A stretch of DNA of 64,000 nucleotides from contig DATGJN010000092.1 in the NCBI GenBank assembly GCA_035295165.1, positions 83,014 through 147,013 on the forward strand, given 5' to 3'. Made by a program: the position numbers and the translations under genes. The notes beneath the pieces are model-generated. The model worked only from the letters and a program-made list of their open reading frames with translations. It was not told where the DNA came from and ran no database searches. Position 1 is the stretch's first letter. Every line of letters begins with the position of its first letter. Of the stretch, positions 17,202 to 25,576 are shown one piece after another. This DNA comes from a bacterium. Its GTDB lineage: Bacteria; Sysuimicrobiota; Sysuimicrobiia; Sysuimicrobiales; Segetimicrobiaceae.

Positions 17202-19229
17202 GTGACAGCGCCGCGGTTCCTCGCGGTTCTCCTCGCCGGCGCCGCGTACGCGGCGGCGTTTCCCCCGTTCGACCTCGGATGGCTCGCATGGGTCGCGCTT
17301 GTGCCGTTGTGTGTCGCGGCGGCGACCGAAACTCCGCGGACCGCGTTTCGCCTCGGCTACTGTTGGGGATTGGTCGCGTTCGGCGGCGTGTTGTGGTGGC
17401 TCACGGCGTTCGGCCCCGTCGTGTGGGTGTCCGCCGTGGCGCTCGTCGCGGTCTTCCCCGGCGCGGCGACCGCGACCGCCGCGTGGGCGCAACGCGGGCG
17501 CGGCGACGCCCTCGGATTGCTCTGGATGCCCCTCGTGTGGGTTGTCGGTGAGTTCGTGCGGAGCCAGGGCCCGCTCGGATTTCCCTGGGCGCTCGTGGGA
17601 GAGTCGCAGCACGGGGCACTCCCGGTGGCGCAACTTGCGTCAGTCGCCGGGGTGTGGGGCGTCAGTTTCATCGTTGTGCTGGCGAACGCGCTTCTGGCAA
17701 ACGTGGTCGTCCGCCGCGCCACGGTGAGCGCGTGTCTGGCCGCGGCGGCGCTGATCGCGGGAACCGTCGGGTGGGGGTGGTCGGCGCTGCAGACCCCGGT
17801 TGCGCCAGCCGGGCCCTCGGGTGCGGTGACCGCCGCGGTCGTGCAGCCGAACGCGCCCCCCCGCGGGCCCACGACCCTGTCGGACACACGCGCGCAACTC
17901 GCGGTCCTCGAGACGCTCACGAGCGAGGCTACGTCACGCGGGGCTCAGCTCGTGGTGTGGCCGGAGACCGCGTTTCCGACGGATGTCGCCGGCGACGCCG
18001 CCGCGCTCGCCCGCATCGGGAGATGGATCCGTCGGAGTCCCGTCGCGCTGATCGCAAGCAGCCTGGAGGGCGGGACCACCGACTCCGCGTTCGCGTTCTC
18101 GCCCGCGGGTGCCCTTGTGGGTCGCTACGACAAGATGCACTTGGTACCGTTCGCCGAGTTCGGCGAGCGCGCCGGTCGGACGCCCGGCGTGCTGCCGGCG
18201 CCGAGCGGGCCGGTGGGGATCGCGATCTGCTTCGAGAGCGTGTTTCCCGAGATCGCCCGCAACACCGTGTTGGGCGGCGCCGATCTCCTCGCGGTGCTCA
18301 CGAACGACGCGTGGTTCTCCGGCCCTGCCCCGGCGGAGCAGCACGCCGCCGCGGCGGCGTTTCGGGCGATCGAGGAAGGGCGCTACCTGCTTCGTGCCGC
18401 GAACAGCGGCATCAGCGAGGTGATCGACCCCCACGGCCGCGTCGTGGCAATGCTGCCGCTCGGGGCCCGCGGCGTCCTGGTGGCGCGCATTGCCGCGACG
18501 GCCAGGTTGACGCCGTACGCCCGATACGGCGACCTGCTCCCGTGGGCTACCGTCGCCATCGGCACGGTGCTGCTCGCGCGGCGGGCTTGGGTCGGCGGGA
18601 TGCCTCCCGCGGATCCTGCGTTCGTCCGCCTGCTCACCGTGTCCGTCGCCCCGTTGCTCGCGATCGCCGCCGTGGCATGGGGCGCCGATGCCGCGCGGAC
18701 GCCCGGCCTGCTCGTCGCGGGTGCGCCGGTGCCGCTGCCGGTGCTGGCGGTGTTGGGGGCGAACGTCGTGTTCAGCATCGGTCGGCCGGTGCGCAGCCTG
18801 GGGTTCCAGGCGGCCGGGTTCGTGCCGGCCGCGGTTGCGGGCCTGGCCGTGGTCGGGGTTGTGGTGGGCGTCGCGGCGCAAGCGTTCGCGTCGCAGGGCG
18901 CGCCGGTGACCTTCGGGTCCCCGGCGGGCGGGTGGTGGGTAGGGAGCCTGGTGCAGGTGCTCGTCGTCGGCCTGACCTTGGAGTGGTGGCTGCGAGGACT
19001 CGTGTACGGTGCCGCGCTCGCCTGGCGCGGCTGGCGCGTCGCGGTCGCGTGGTCCGCGGTGCTCGGGTTGCTCGCCGCCTCGCCGAGGGGCGCGGAGGCC
19101 ATGGTGTGGAGTTGCTGCGCGGGGCTCGCCTTCGGCGCGATTCGGACGCGGTGGCCGCAGGTTCCCGCGCTCGCGGTGGCGCACGGCGCGGGCGCGGTCT
19201 TCCTCGGTTTTTTGCTTTCACCCTGGTGA
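17202..19229 (+). CDS. lnt: Apolipoprotein N-acyltransferase with extra C-terminal CPBP-like membrane domain
   Basis: Residues 1-465 are Lnt, the membrane enzyme that N-acylates the lipoprotein cysteine. They comprise several N-terminal membrane helices, then a nitrilase domain with the catalytic triad E255 (WPETAFPTD), K311 (RYDKMHLVPF) and C343 (AICFESVFPE), and one C-terminal helix. At 675 residues the protein is about 150 longer than usual. Residues about 480-675 add at least five hydrophobic segments with a CPBP/Rce1-like motif LEWWLRG (E594, R598) and AVAHGAG (H661). The first glutamate of EExxxR and the FxxxH histidine are missing, so protease activity is doubtful. GTG start, 6 bases after secA. 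Confidence 0.88.
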   Translation: MTAPRFLAVLLAGAAYAAAFPPFDLGWLAWVALVPLCVAAATETPRTAFRLGYCWGLVAFGGVLWWLTAFGPVVWVSAVALVAVFPGAATATAAWAQRGRGDALGLLWMPLVWVVGEFVRSQGPLGFPWALVGESQHGALPVAQLASVAGVWGVSFIVVLANALLANVVVRRATVSACLAAAALIAGTVGWGWSALQTPVAPAGPSGAVTAAVVQPNAPPRGPTTLSDTRAQLAVLETLTSEATSRGAQLVVWPETAFPTDVAGDAAALARIGRWIRRSPVALIASSLEGGTTDSAFAFSPAGALVGRYDKMHLVPFAEFGERAGRTPGVLPAPSGPVGIAICFESVFPEIARNTVLGGADLLAVLTNDAWFSGPAPAEQHAAAAAFRAIEEGRYLLRAANSGISEVIDPHGRVVAMLPLGARGVLVARIAATARLTPYARYGDLLPWATVAIGTVLLARRAWVGGMPPADPAFVRLLTVSVAPLLAIAAVAWGADAARTPGLLVAGAPVPLPVLAVLGANVVFSIGRPVRSLGFQAAGFVPAAVAGLAVVGVVVGVAAQAFASQGAPVTFGSPAGGWWVGSLVQVLVVGLTLEWWLRGLVYGAALAWRGWRVAVAWSAVLGLLAASPRGAEAMVWSCCAGLAFGAIRTRWPQVPALAVAHGAGAVFLGFLLSPW

Positions 19230-19239
19230 GTGATATAAT
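19212..19239 (+). promoter_or_regulatory. Promoter-like pair before prfB
   Basis: TTGCTT (19212-19217) and a perfect TATAAT (19234-19239) are separated by 16 bases, straddling the lnt stop codon. Start near 19246 would give a leader of about 60 bases before the prfB GTG. The -35 matches only half the consensus. Confidence 0.5.
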
Positions 19240-19307
19240 GGGACGTCGGGCCGCGCGGCGTGCGCCGCGGGTCGGCCTCGGCGACGTGTACGAGTTGGGG
19301 GTCGGCA

Positions 19308-20469
19308 GTGACGGTCGAGGAACTGAAGCGTACGCTCGAAGGCTATCAGGAGCGCCTCAGCGGTATCGGGAGGCATCTTTGACGTTCCCCGCATGCGCGC
19401 CCGCGTCGCGGATCTCGAACGGCAGATGCAGCAACCGGGTTTCTGGGATGACCAAGACGCCGCCCGGCGCGTCTCGCAGGAGGTCGCCGGGCTTCGCTCC
19501 CGGATTGACGAGCTGACCGATCTCGATCGCGAGATCGGCGACCTGCGTGAGCTGGTGGAGCTCGCCGGGAGCGAGGATGCGGCGACGCTCGCCGAGGTTG
19601 AGCGCGAGCTGGAAGCGGTCGGCGGGCGGCTCGATCGCTTCGAACTGGCGACGCTGCTTGCGGGTGAGCACGATGCGAGCAACGCCATCCTTTCGGTACA
19701 CGCCGGCGCGGGTGGTACGGAATCCCAGGACTGGTCCGAAATGTTGTTGCGCATGTATCTTCGGTGGGCCGAGACCCACGGCTATCGCACCGAGGTCGTC
19801 GACATGTCGCCCGGCGAGGAAGCGGGCCTGAAGAGCGCGACCGTCATCGTCTCCGGCCCGAACGCGTACGGCTATCTGCGGGGCGAGCGCGGCGTCCATC
19901 GGCTCGTCCGTCTCTCGCCGTTTGATGCGGCGCACCGCCGCCACACCTCCTTCGCCCTCGTCGATGTGATCCCTGAGGTCGAGGCGACCGAGGTGCAGAT
20001 TCGTGACGACGAGCTGCGCGTGGATACGTACCGATCGGGTGGCGCCGGCGGCCAGAACGTCAACAAGGTCGAGACCGCCGTCCGGATCACCCACCTGCCC
20101 AGCGGCATCGTCGTCCAGTGCCAGAACGAACGCTCCCAACACGCGAACAAGCTCACCGCGATGAAGCTGCTCCAGGCGCACCTGTTCGAGCGCAGCCAAG
20201 AGGAACAGCAGCAGAAGCTCTCGGCGATCCGCGGGGAACACCGCGACGCCGCGTGGGGGAACCAGATTCGGTCGTATGTCTTGCACCCGTACACGCTCGT
20301 GAAGGATCATCGCACCGGCGTCGAGACCGGCAACACGCAGGCGGTGCTCGACGGCGGGTTGGACCCGTTCATCGACGCCTACCTTCGACTCGGCCGCGCG
20401 CCCGCGCAGGCCGGCGAGGTGAGCGCCGGCGCGGACCGCCGCGGCACCGAACCGCAGGCGCCCTCCTGA
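19308..20469 (+). CDS. prfB: Peptide chain release factor 2, made by programmed +1 frameshift
   Basis: RF2 releases finished proteins at UGA and UAA codons. The gene is in two frames: 24 codons from GTG 19308 ([16 protein letters not shown]...) end at CTT TGA, and the rest reads on from GAC (19381) in the +1 frame, giving about 386 residues. The zero frame thus has an in-frame UGA at codon 25, the autoregulatory device known from E. coli prfB. Downstream the SPF anticodon-like tripeptide ([13 protein letters not shown]) and the GGQ catalytic loop ([12 protein letters not shown]) are intact. GTG is preceded by GGGGGT. Starting at ATG 19393 would lose the first helix and the regulation. Confidence 0.93.
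19371..19383 (+). promoter_or_regulatory. prfB +1 frameshift signal
   Basis: A Shine-Dalgarno-like GGGAGG (19368-19373) stands three bases before the slippery CTT TGA C (19377-19383). Spacing is the same as in E. coli (AGGGGG, 3 bases, CUU UGA C). Low RF2 lets the ribosome slip from CUU to UUG-type pairing and continue at GAC. Confidence 0.92.
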
Positions 20470-20471
20470 GA

Positions 20472-21230
20472 ATGGCCGCGGCGCGGTGGAACGCTTCGGA
20501 CTCGGCCAACCGGACGCCGCGCAAGGCCGGCGTTCGGGCCGGCGTCTTGTGGTGGGCGGTCGTCGTGGCGCTGGTGGTCGCGGTCGGGGTAAGCGTGGGA
20601 GGGCCGACGGTCGCGTCCGCCGCCCTGGACATGGCGCTCGTGCGGGCGCTGGACGCGGAGCGCGTGCGGGTGGAGGTCACCGCGTGGCCGCCGGCGGCGC
20701 TGTGGTGGGGACGCGTGGACGTTCTCACCGTGGCCGCCAGGAATCTGCGCGTCGGTACGTTGCGGGTGCAGTCCCTTGACGCCACGTTGGACCGCGTGCA
20801 GATGGACGCCGGCGCGCTCTACGCGGAGCGCCAGGTCTCGATCCGCTCGCTCGGTTCGGCCGTCGCGCGGTTCACGGTGGCGCAGGACGCGCTGCAGAGC
20901 ATGCTCGGCGCGCAGCCCTCGGTGCGGGACGCCGTCGTGACGTTGCACCCGGGACGGATTTCCCTCGCCGCCACGGTCGGCGTGCTCGGCATGTCGCTCC
21001 AGGCGGTCGGGACCGGCCGGCTGGTGCTGCGCGGCGAGCACGCGGCAGATCTCGCCCTGGATCGCGTGACGGTCGCCGGCGTGCCGGTCCCGAGCGCGAT
21101 CGTGGCGCAGCTGATCGGGGGGTTGAACCCGGTACTGGACGTGGGGGCACTGCCGTTCGGTCTGCACCTCACGGGCGTGACGGTGGGCGAGGGAGAGGTG
21201 ATCGTGGATGCGGCGGCGGGGACGCGGTAG
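20472..21230 (+). CDS. DUF2993 (LmeA-family) membrane-anchored phospholipid-binding-like protein
   Basis: This 252-residue protein has one N-terminal membrane anchor (VLWWAVVVALVVAVGVSVGG). A DUF2993/LmeA-like domain follows: VEVTAWPPAALWWGRVDVLT, the NLRVGTLRVQSLDATLDRV strand pair, and a C-terminal barrel-like half (GLHLTGVTVGEGEVIVDAA). Family members have a tubular lipid-binding fold in the periplasm or outer leaflet and are tied to envelope glycolipid maturation in mycobacteria. Here it lies between prfB and an envelope cluster. The ATG starts one base after the prfB stop. Lipid binding is inference from the family. Confidence 0.75.
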   Translation: MAAARWNASDSANRTPRKAGVRAGVLWWAVVVALVVAVGVSVGGPTVASAALDMALVRALDAERVRVEVTAWPPAALWWGRVDVLTVAARNLRVGTLRVQSLDATLDRVQMDAGALYAERQVSIRSLGSAVARFTVAQDALQSMLGAQPSVRDAVVTLHPGRISLAATVGVLGMSLQAVGTGRLVLRGEHAADLALDRVTVAGVPVPSAIVAQLIGGLNPVLDVGALPFGLHLTGVTVGEGEVIVDAAAGTR

Positions 21231-21248
21231 GCCCGCGGGGGTGGCGCG

Positions 21249-23333
21249 ATGACGGCAATGGTTCGAACGCTCGCGCGCCGCTACCCCGTGCTGACCGTCT
21301 GCGCCGTGTTGGGGGTGGTGGCGGCGTTTGTGATTCTCGGCCACCGCTCCGAAGTCGAGCGCGCCTACCATACTGTGGAGATCACGGCCGACGGCGACGA
21401 TTGGACGACCCTGGCCCGACGGGACGGCATGGACCTCGGCACGCTGTACGCGGCGCTGCGCGAGCGCGGCGTACGGAGCGTGACGCTGTACGCTGCATCG
21501 CTCCGGCGCTTGGCCAACACGGGAATGATCGCGTACATGACGGGCACCGACGCGCTGAACGCCGTCCGCACCGGCAGCCTCGGCGGTCCGCTCTTGGACA
21601 TGGCGCGGCAGGGGCGGATTCACCCGAACAGCACGTACGTGGTCGGCGAGCCGGCGGTGCTGCGACTGGTCCAGCGCGGGTTCGCCGACCAATTGGGGGC
21701 CGATCGCGCGGTCATGCGCGAGGGGAGCGGCCCGGTGCTCGAGATTGGCGCGCGCGGCCAAGAGGTGGAGGATGCGTCGCTCGGGGTGCCGCCGGGCGCG
21801 ATTCAGGCACTCCACGATCGCGAGCTCGCGGCGGAGTTGCGCGTGCTCAACTTCCACTACGTCGCGCCGGGTGGGCTCGACGCGTTCTTCGTGGACCTCC
21901 GGCAGGCGGGCCAGCCGTTCACGCTGATCTTCGACCGCGATCAAGTGCTGGGGTACGACGCGTTGATCCCCGACGTCGCCGCCCAGATGAAGTCGGCGGG
22001 GTTCGCGTTCGGCCGCATCGAGTCGTTCATCGCGACCCGCAAGCAGAAGGGCGAAGATGGGTTGACGAGACTCGTCGCCCCGGACATGATCCGCGTCTTC
22101 AGCATGACGCCGCAGGAACTCGCAACGTCAACGCCGGAGGACGCGCGCGACAAGTTCGTGCTCGCGGCGCGCGAGCGCAATGTGCGGATCCTCTACGTCC
22201 GTCCGTTTCTGAGCACGACCGCGGGCGTGGACGAGATGCAGACGAACCTCGATTATGTGAAGTCGATCGCGGACGAGCTGACGCAGGCTGGCTACAAGCT
22301 CGGTAAGGCGGCGCCGTTGCCCGTGATGAGCACGCCCGCGCCCTTGTTCGGCCTCGCGGCGCTCGGAACGGTATCGGTCACGGCGATCGCCACGGCCGAG
22401 GTGTGGGGCGCGCTTGCGCGCCCGTTGCCGGTCGCGCGGCTGCACCTGTGGGTCGGCGTCGGCGCCGTGCTTACGGTGGCGGCGCTCGCGCTCCACCACG
22501 TGACCCTGTGGCGCGAGGCCCTCGCGTTCCTGGCCGCGCTGACATTCCCCACACTCGGGATGATGTGGCTGGTGCCGGCGGCCCGTCGGGAGGACATCGC
22601 GGGGCGGCGGGCCGCGCCGACCCGGTCGGGGCTGCGGGCGTTCGCGCGCGGCGTCGTCGGGCTGTGGACCGTGTCGCTCGTGAGCGTGTTGGGCGCGCTC
22701 GTGATGGCGGCGTTGCTGAGCGAGTGGGATTTCATGATGGAAGTGCGGGAGTTCCTCGGCGTGAAGCTCGCCCACGTCGTGCCGGTGATCGTCCTCGGTC
22801 TGCTGCTGGCCGCGGCGGACGTGGCGCCGGGCGAGCTGTGGCGGCGGCTGCGCGGGTGGCTACGGCAGCCCCTGCTGCTCGAGTACGGCATCGCGATCAT
22901 CGTCATCGCCACCGCGGTGGTGTTCGCGCTCGGTCGCACCGGCAACTCCGGGCTGCCCCTCCTCGGCGGTCTCGAGCTGAAGAGCCGCGTCGTGCTGGAG
23001 CGGGTCCTGATCGCGCGACCGAGGACCAAGGAGTACCTTGTCGGCGACCCGTTCATGGTGCTGGCATTCGCCCTTGCGGCCGCCGGGTTGCGGCGCTGGA
23101 TCCTGCCGGCCGCGGTGATCGGGGCGATCGGCCAAGTCGGGCTCGTCAACTCGTTCTCGCACATCCACACCCCGCTCGTCTACGCGTTCATGCGGACGGT
23201 CTACGCGCTCGCGATCGGCTCGGTGCTCGGCGGCGTGCTCGTTGCGCTGCTGTGGTGGGCGCGCCGTTGGTGGGGACCGGCCGTGGACGGCGACTCTTCC
23301 CGAGCGTCCCCCGGGGCGTCACGCATGGCATGA
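21249..23333 (+). CDS. DUF5693 family membrane protein
   Basis: This 694-residue protein has one N-terminal membrane helix (VLTVCAVLGVVAAFVILGH). A soluble extracytoplasmic domain to about residue 350 contains LYAALRERGVRSVTLYAASL and VRILYVRPFLST. A C-terminal region of roughly eight hydrophobic helices follows. This layout matches DUF5693, found in Firmicutes and relatives directly before csaB. Gene order here is the same: its TGA overlaps the csaB ATG by 4 bases. It is therefore probably part of the same wall-polymer pathway, perhaps as a polymerase or ligase-like membrane protein, but no catalytic residue is known for the family. Confidence 0.8.
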   Translation: MTAMVRTLARRYPVLTVCAVLGVVAAFVILGHRSEVERAYHTVEITADGDDWTTLARRDGMDLGTLYAALRERGVRSVTLYAASLRRLANTGMIAYMTGTDALNAVRTGSLGGPLLDMARQGRIHPNSTYVVGEPAVLRLVQRGFADQLGADRAVMREGSGPVLEIGARGQEVEDASLGVPPGAIQALHDRELAAELRVLNFHYVAPGGLDAFFVDLRQAGQPFTLIFDRDQVLGYDALIPDVAAQMKSAGFAFGRIESFIATRKQKGEDGLTRLVAPDMIRVFSMTPQELATSTPEDARDKFVLAARERNVRILYVRPFLSTTAGVDEMQTNLDYVKSIADELTQAGYKLGKAAPLPVMSTPAPLFGLAALGTVSVTAIATAEVWGALARPLPVARLHLWVGVGAVLTVAALALHHVTLWREALAFLAALTFPTLGMMWLVPAARREDIAGRRAAPTRSGLRAFARGVVGLWTVSLVSVLGALVMAALLSEWDFMMEVREFLGVKLAHVVPVIVLGLLLAAADVAPGELWRRLRGWLRQPLLLEYGIAIIVIATAVVFALGRTGNSGLPLLGGLELKSRVVLERVLIARPRTKEYLVGDPFMVLAFALAAAGLRRWILPAAVIGAIGQVGLVNSFSHIHTPLVYAFMRTVYALAIGSVLGGVLVALLWWARRWWGPAVDGDSSRASPGASRMA

Positions 23334-24406
23334 GCCGGATTGTTATCTCCGGCTACTACGGGTTCGACAATCTCGGAGACGAAGCGGTGCTCGCGGCGAC
23401 CGTCCAAGAACTGCGGCGCCGCCGGCCGGATGCCGAGATCGCCGTGCTCTCGGCGGCACCGGACGCGACCGCGAGGACCCATGGTATCCGCGGCGTTGCC
23501 CGCACGGCGCCCGGCGCGATCGCCGGCGTGCTCCGCGGGGCCGACCTGCTTCTGTGCGGTGGCGGCAGTCTCTTTCAGGACGCGACGAGCTGGCGCAGCC
23601 CTTGGTACTATCTCGGCGTGCTCAGCCTGGGGCGGCGCCTCGCGCGCCGGACGGCCGTGCACGCCCAGGGGATCGAACCGCCGACCCGGGCTACCGTCCG
23701 CGCCGGGGTCGCCTACGTGGTCGACCGCGTGGATCTTGTGACGCTGCGCGACCGCACGTCGCAGAGCGTGCTTGCGTCGCTCGGTGTCCGGCGCCCCAGG
23801 ATCGTCGTCAGCGCCGACCCGTCATGGCTTCTCGAGCCGGACTGGTCGGCCGCGGCGGTGGCTGAGCGGGCCCGGTGGGGCGCGGGACCGCGCTTCGGCC
23901 TCGCGCTGCGGGCGTGGGGATCCGGCGCCGCGGTGCGGGCGGCGGTCGCGGCGGCGCGCGCGGTGACCGCCCGCCTGGGCGTGCGCTGGGTGTTGTTGCC
24001 GATGCATCGGCCGTGGGACCTGGCGGTCGCCGATGAGGTGGCGGGCGAACTCGGGGACATCGCGACGGTGGTGCGTGCCCCGCTCGGCCCGCGCGAGATC
24101 CTCGCGCTGGTGGGGGCACTCGATGTGCTGGTGGGGATGCGGTTGCACGCGCTGCTGTTCGCGGCGGCCCAGGGTGTGCCGATCGTTCCCGTCGCCTACG
24201 ATCCAAAAGTGACCGCGCTGGCGCGAGAGCTCGGCGAGCCCGATCCGGCCGGCGCCGAGTCGATTGCGCCTGACGATCTGGTCGCGTCGATCGACCGAGC
24301 CGTCGCGGAGCGCGCGGCGAACCGTGCGCGTCTCCTGGCGGCGGCCGCGCCGCTGCGAGACCGCGCGAAGCTTGCGCCAGCGCTCGCGGCGGACCTACTC
24401 GCATGA
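23330..24406 (+). CDS. csaB: Polysaccharide pyruvyl transferase CsaB
   Basis: This 358-residue enzyme adds a pyruvate ketal to the secondary cell-wall polymer that anchors SLH-domain S-layer proteins. Signatures: ISGYYGFDNLGDEAVL at the N-terminus, CGGGSLFQDATSWRS in the middle, and GMRLHALLFAAAQGVPIV near the C-terminus with the conserved histidine. Length is typical. It starts inside the DUF5693 stop (ATGA) and its own stop overlaps the WecG-like ATG, so three genes are tightly coupled. Presence implies an SLH-type surface layer in this organism, although no SLH protein is in the window. Confidence 0.9.
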   Translation: MSRIVISGYYGFDNLGDEAVLAATVQELRRRRPDAEIAVLSAAPDATARTHGIRGVARTAPGAIAGVLRGADLLLCGGGSLFQDATSWRSPWYYLGVLSLGRRLARRTAVHAQGIEPPTRATVRAGVAYVVDRVDLVTLRDRTSQSVLASLGVRRPRIVVSADPSWLLEPDWSAAAVAERARWGAGPRFGLALRAWGSGAAVRAAVAAARAVTARLGVRWVLLPMHRPWDLAVADEVAGELGDIATVVRAPLGPREILALVGALDVLVGMRLHALLFAAAQGVPIVPVAYDPKVTALARELGEPDPAGAESIAPDDLVASIDRAVAERAANRARLLAAAAPLRDRAKLAPALAADLLA

Positions 24407-25155
24407 GCCGGATCGACATTCTCGGGGTCGGTTTCGACCCGATCGACCTCGACGGCGCCGCGGCGCGGATCGTTGAGTTCGCCCTGCAACCGGACCCCCG
24501 CCTCGTCGTTACGGTCAACGTGGAGATGGTGATGCTCGCGCGCAGGGACGCGGACGTACGGGGGATCCTGCGCCGGGCGTCCCTGGTCGTCGCGGACGGG
24601 GTTGGTGTCGTGTGGGGATCGCGGCAGCTCGGCCGCACGCTGCCGGGGCGCGTGCCGGGCATCGACCTCGCGGCCCGCCTGTGTCAAGAGGCCGCGCGGC
24701 GTCAGTGGCGCGTCTACCTCCTCGGCGGTCGTCCTGGCGTGGCCGACGGTGCCGCAGCGCGCCTACGCGCGTGGTACCCTGGGCTTCTGGTTGTGGGTGC
24801 GCGGGACGGGTACTTCTCGCCGGACGCCGACCGCGACGTCGTGCGCGCGATTCGTGACGCAGCGCCGACCGTCCTGCTCGCGGGACTGGGGGCGCCACGC
24901 CAGGAGCGCTGGCTCTCGGAGCGGCTCGCGGACCTCAGCGTGCCCGTCGCAATGGGGATCGGGGGCGCCTTGGACGTGTGGACCGGGCGCGCCCGGCGCG
25001 CGCCGCGGGTGTGGCAGACGCTGGGCCTCGAATGGTGCTACCGACTCCTGCGCGAGCCGAGACGCTTTGGCCGGCAGCTCGCGATCCCGCACTTCATGGC
25101 GGTCGTCTACGGGCAGCGTCTCCGCGCGTTGCTGCATCCTGCGTCCGGGTCGTGA
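24403..25155 (+). CDS. WecG/TagA/CpsF family glycosyltransferase (GT26)
   Basis: This 250-residue transferase belongs to GT26, which adds N-acetylmannosaminuronic acid or ManNAc to a lipid-linked GlcNAc in teichoic-acid and enterobacterial common antigen linkage units. Visible motifs are TVNVEMVMLARRDADVRGI, ADGVGVVWGSRQLG, RVYLLGGRPGVADGAA, LLAGLGAPRQERWL and GIGGALDVWTGRARRAP. It follows csaB with a 4-base overlap, so the likely job is early synthesis of the pyruvylated wall polymer. The donor sugar is inferred from the family only. Confidence 0.9.
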   Translation: MSRIDILGVGFDPIDLDGAAARIVEFALQPDPRLVVTVNVEMVMLARRDADVRGILRRASLVVADGVGVVWGSRQLGRTLPGRVPGIDLAARLCQEAARRQWRVYLLGGRPGVADGAAARLRAWYPGLLVVGARDGYFSPDADRDVVRAIRDAAPTVLLAGLGAPRQERWLSERLADLSVPVAMGIGGALDVWTGRARRAPRVWQTLGLEWCYRLLREPRRFGRQLAIPHFMAVVYGQRLRALLHPASGS

Positions 25156-25254
25156 CAAGCCCGCCCGACGCGCTTCTGAAGGAGTTCCCCCGCGTATCAT
25201 GGAATAGGGGGCCGGATCGGTCGCTGGCGCAGCGAACGAAGGAGCCGTGGCCGC

Positions 25255-25518
25255 ATGGGGGAGGTTCTGAAGGTCTCGGCCGACTCGAAGCCCAAGGCCG
25301 TGGCGGGTGCGGTGGCTGCGGTGCTGCGGGAGAAGGGATCGGTCGAGCTTCAGGCCGTGGGCGCCGGTGCCGTGAATCAAGCTGTCAAGGCGATCGCCAT
25401 CACACGTGGGTTTGTCGCTCCGAACGGCATCGACCTGATCGCGATCCCGGCGTTCACCAAGGTGGAGATTGAAGGCGAAGAGCGAACCGCCATCCGTTTC
25501 CTGGTCCAGGCGCGCTAG
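25255..25518 (+). CDS. spoVS: Stage V sporulation protein S (SpoVS/Alba-like)
   Basis: This 87-residue protein covers the complete SpoVS family length. Conserved stretches are LKVSADSKPKAVAGAVAAVL, GAGAVNQAVKAIAITRGFV and IDLIAIPAFTKVEI. SpoVS has an Alba-like fold and is suggested to bind nucleic acid. It affects septation and spore coat in Bacillus, but many non-sporulating Terrabacteria have it, so it does not prove sporulation. The ATG is preceded by a purine-rich stretch (GAAGGAG at about -15). A weak -10-like TATCAT lies at 25195-25200. The gene stands alone between the wall cluster and the PRPP-synthetase-like gene. Confidence 0.95.
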   Translation: MGEVLKVSADSKPKAVAGAVAAVLREKGSVELQAVGAGAVNQAVKAIAITRGFVAPNGIDLIAIPAFTKVEIEGEERTAIRFLVQAR

Positions 25519-25576
25519 GCTCGACCGGCGTCCCGGCGGGGGTCGGCGGTTCGATGACAGCCTTTCCGACGGCGAC

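Noticed and set aside
17654..19516. A 620-codon plus-strand open frame in another phase over lnt and prfB
   Set aside because: Overlaps the catalytic domain of Lnt and the start of prfB; the composition is Arg/Gly-rich without motifs.
25255..25518. SpoVS as proof of sporulation
   Set aside because: SpoVS is widespread in non-sporulating lineages, and no other sporulation gene is in the window.
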